The notes beneath the pieces are model-generated. The model made no database searches, was not told the origin of the DNA, and worked only from the letters and a program-made list of their open reading frames with translations. A stretch of 7,630 nucleotides of DNA from Betaproteobacteria bacterium (GTDB taxonomy: Bacteria > Pseudomonadota > Gammaproteobacteria > Burkholderiales > Burkholderiaceae_D). A program made the translations under genes and the position numbers. The stretch lies in the NCBI GenBank assembly GCA_015655165.1, contig JAATFN010000194.1, forward strand, positions 1 through 7,630, written 5' to 3'. This document shows, in pieces, positions 6,895-7,630 of this stretch (positions are counted from its first letter, which is position 1; the number at the start of each line of letters is the position of its first letter).

Positions 6895-7630
6895 TTATGG
6901 ATACCCGGCAAAAGGTGATACACCGACTAACACCGATCCGGCACCATCAAAATTTCCACTACTGAGAAATGCATGCTGCGTAACAACCATTGAATCGCGT
7001 AATATTTTTTGCAATCGATGAGTACGATAAATTGCAGCCATTCCAGCAAGCCTATAACACGCCAGCACTACATCTGCGGCAATTTGTCCGGCATTTGTTG
7101 CACTCAACCGTAGACTACTTGCCTGCTCCACTGAAACAGGGTTACCAGCAACAATCGAAGAAAAAATACACTCAGCTTCTTCAAAAAAATAAGCGCGAAT
7201 ACTGCGATATTTTGCATATGCTTTTGCTAGTTCAATACGGAAATAGGCGCGATCAGCCATTCTGGGGGCACCGGTATTGGTCACTTTCCCTCCGGACATT
7301 TCATTGACAATACCTAGCGCTGCTTCTGCCAAGCCGAGATTTACAGCTGCGTGCACTTGCGCTTGATAACAAACAGCAGGATAACGATACAAAGGCTCAT
7401 CGATCACAGCTTGACCACCACGTTCGAATGTCCAGTCACGATTGACAAATTTTTCTGTAACACGTAAATCGTGGCTACCTGTACCTTGCAATCCAATGAC
7501 ATCCCAGTTATCTACAATCTCAACTTCGGATGCCGGAAAGATGGCGGTGACTGGTTTCTTGCCGGCACCGCCACCAATACCAACACCCAACCAATCTGCA
7601 CCTTTACAGCCGCTGGCAAATTTCCACTGA
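6895..7630 (-). CDS. Acyl-CoA-dehydrogenase-like flavin monooxygenase, C-terminal part
   Basis: The frame is open to the window edge, so this is the last 244 residues or so of a protein of probably about 400; the start lies outside. TTG at 7590 is not the start: the frame continues upstream with KFASGCKGADWLGVGIG, matching the family sequence before the middle beta-domain. GLQGTGSHDLRVTEKFV is the hallmark of acyl-CoA-dehydrogenase-like enzymes. The C-terminal helical domain (Acyl-CoA_dh_2, PF08028 type) ends with LQKILRDSMVVTQHAFLSSG, as in group D flavoprotein monooxygenases such as DszC, HsaA and SfnC-like proteins. These use reduced FMN or FAD from a partner reductase to hydroxylate aromatic or sulfur compounds. 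A true acyl-CoA dehydrogenase is less likely because the usual catalytic-base region is not seen. The same-strand binding-protein gene starts 178 bp after its end, which suggests linked uptake and oxidation. The substrate is unknown. Confidence 0.85.
   Translation of the reverse strand, partial: QWKFASGCKGADWLGVGIGGGAGKKPVTAIFPASEVEIVDNWDVIGLQGTGSHDLRVTEKFVNRDWTFERGGQAVIDEPLYRYPAVCYQAQVHAAVNLGLAEAALGIVNEMSGGKVTNTGAPRMADRAYFRIELAKAYAKYRSIRAYFFEEAECIFSSIVAGNPVSVEQASSLRLSATNAGQIAADVVLACYRLAGMAAIYRTHRLQKILRDSMVVTQHAFLSSGNFDGAGSVLVGVSPFAGYP

Noticed and set aside
6990..7307. A 105-codon plus-strand open frame opposite the monooxygenase gene.
   Set aside because: It is a shadow of a conserved minus-strand gene, with no ribosome binding site or recognisable product.
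1..7630. CRISPR arrays, insertion sequences, tRNA or rRNA genes, phage or defence genes.
   Set aside because: No regularly spaced repeats, transposase-like frames with terminal inverted repeats, cloverleaf sequences or recognisable defence domains were found on either strand.

Overview
The window looks like ordinary chromosome from a Gram-negative proteobacterium, most likely a betaproteobacterium (Burkholderiales, perhaps the Oxalobacteraceae). The basis is an Escherichia-type hexameric NADP glutamate dehydrogenase, a YajG-like lipoprotein, an Aer-type PAS chemoreceptor, a branched-chain-amino-acid-type periplasmic binding protein, and moderately AT-rich intergenic DNA. The taxonomic call is inference, since no rRNA or other marker gene is present.

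Layout from left to right: an unrecognised exported protein (81-638, +); gdhA on the minus strand (709-2052), with a strong ribosome binding site, a TTG start and its own minus-strand terminator at 651-679; a divergent AT-rich regulatory gap (2053-2333); an RraA-like aldolase/decarboxylase gene (2334-2999, +) interrupted by an in-frame amber codon at 2823-2825; a hairpin terminator (3038-3074); a YajG-like lipoprotein (3206-3793, GTG start) followed by an Aer-like energy-taxis receptor (3870-5444), with a sigma-28-like promoter upstream of the pair; then, on the minus strand, a Peripla_BP_6 substrate-binding protein (5559-6716) and the C-terminal part of an acyl-CoA-dehydrogenase-like flavin monooxygenase (6895 to the window edge).

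Functionally the window mixes nitrogen assimilation (gdhA), a decayed or recoded keto-acid enzyme, aerotaxis/redox sensing, and uptake plus oxidation of an unidentified organic substrate. I see no mobile element, CRISPR array, tRNA, rRNA or phage gene, and no clearly new multi-gene system. The observations most worth checking are the amber codon that splits an otherwise intact RraA-like frame, the sigma-28-like promoter before the lipoprotein/receptor pair, the Aer-type receptor that keeps Tsr-like methylation helices, and the inverted NtrC-like half-sites between gdhA and the RraA-like gene.
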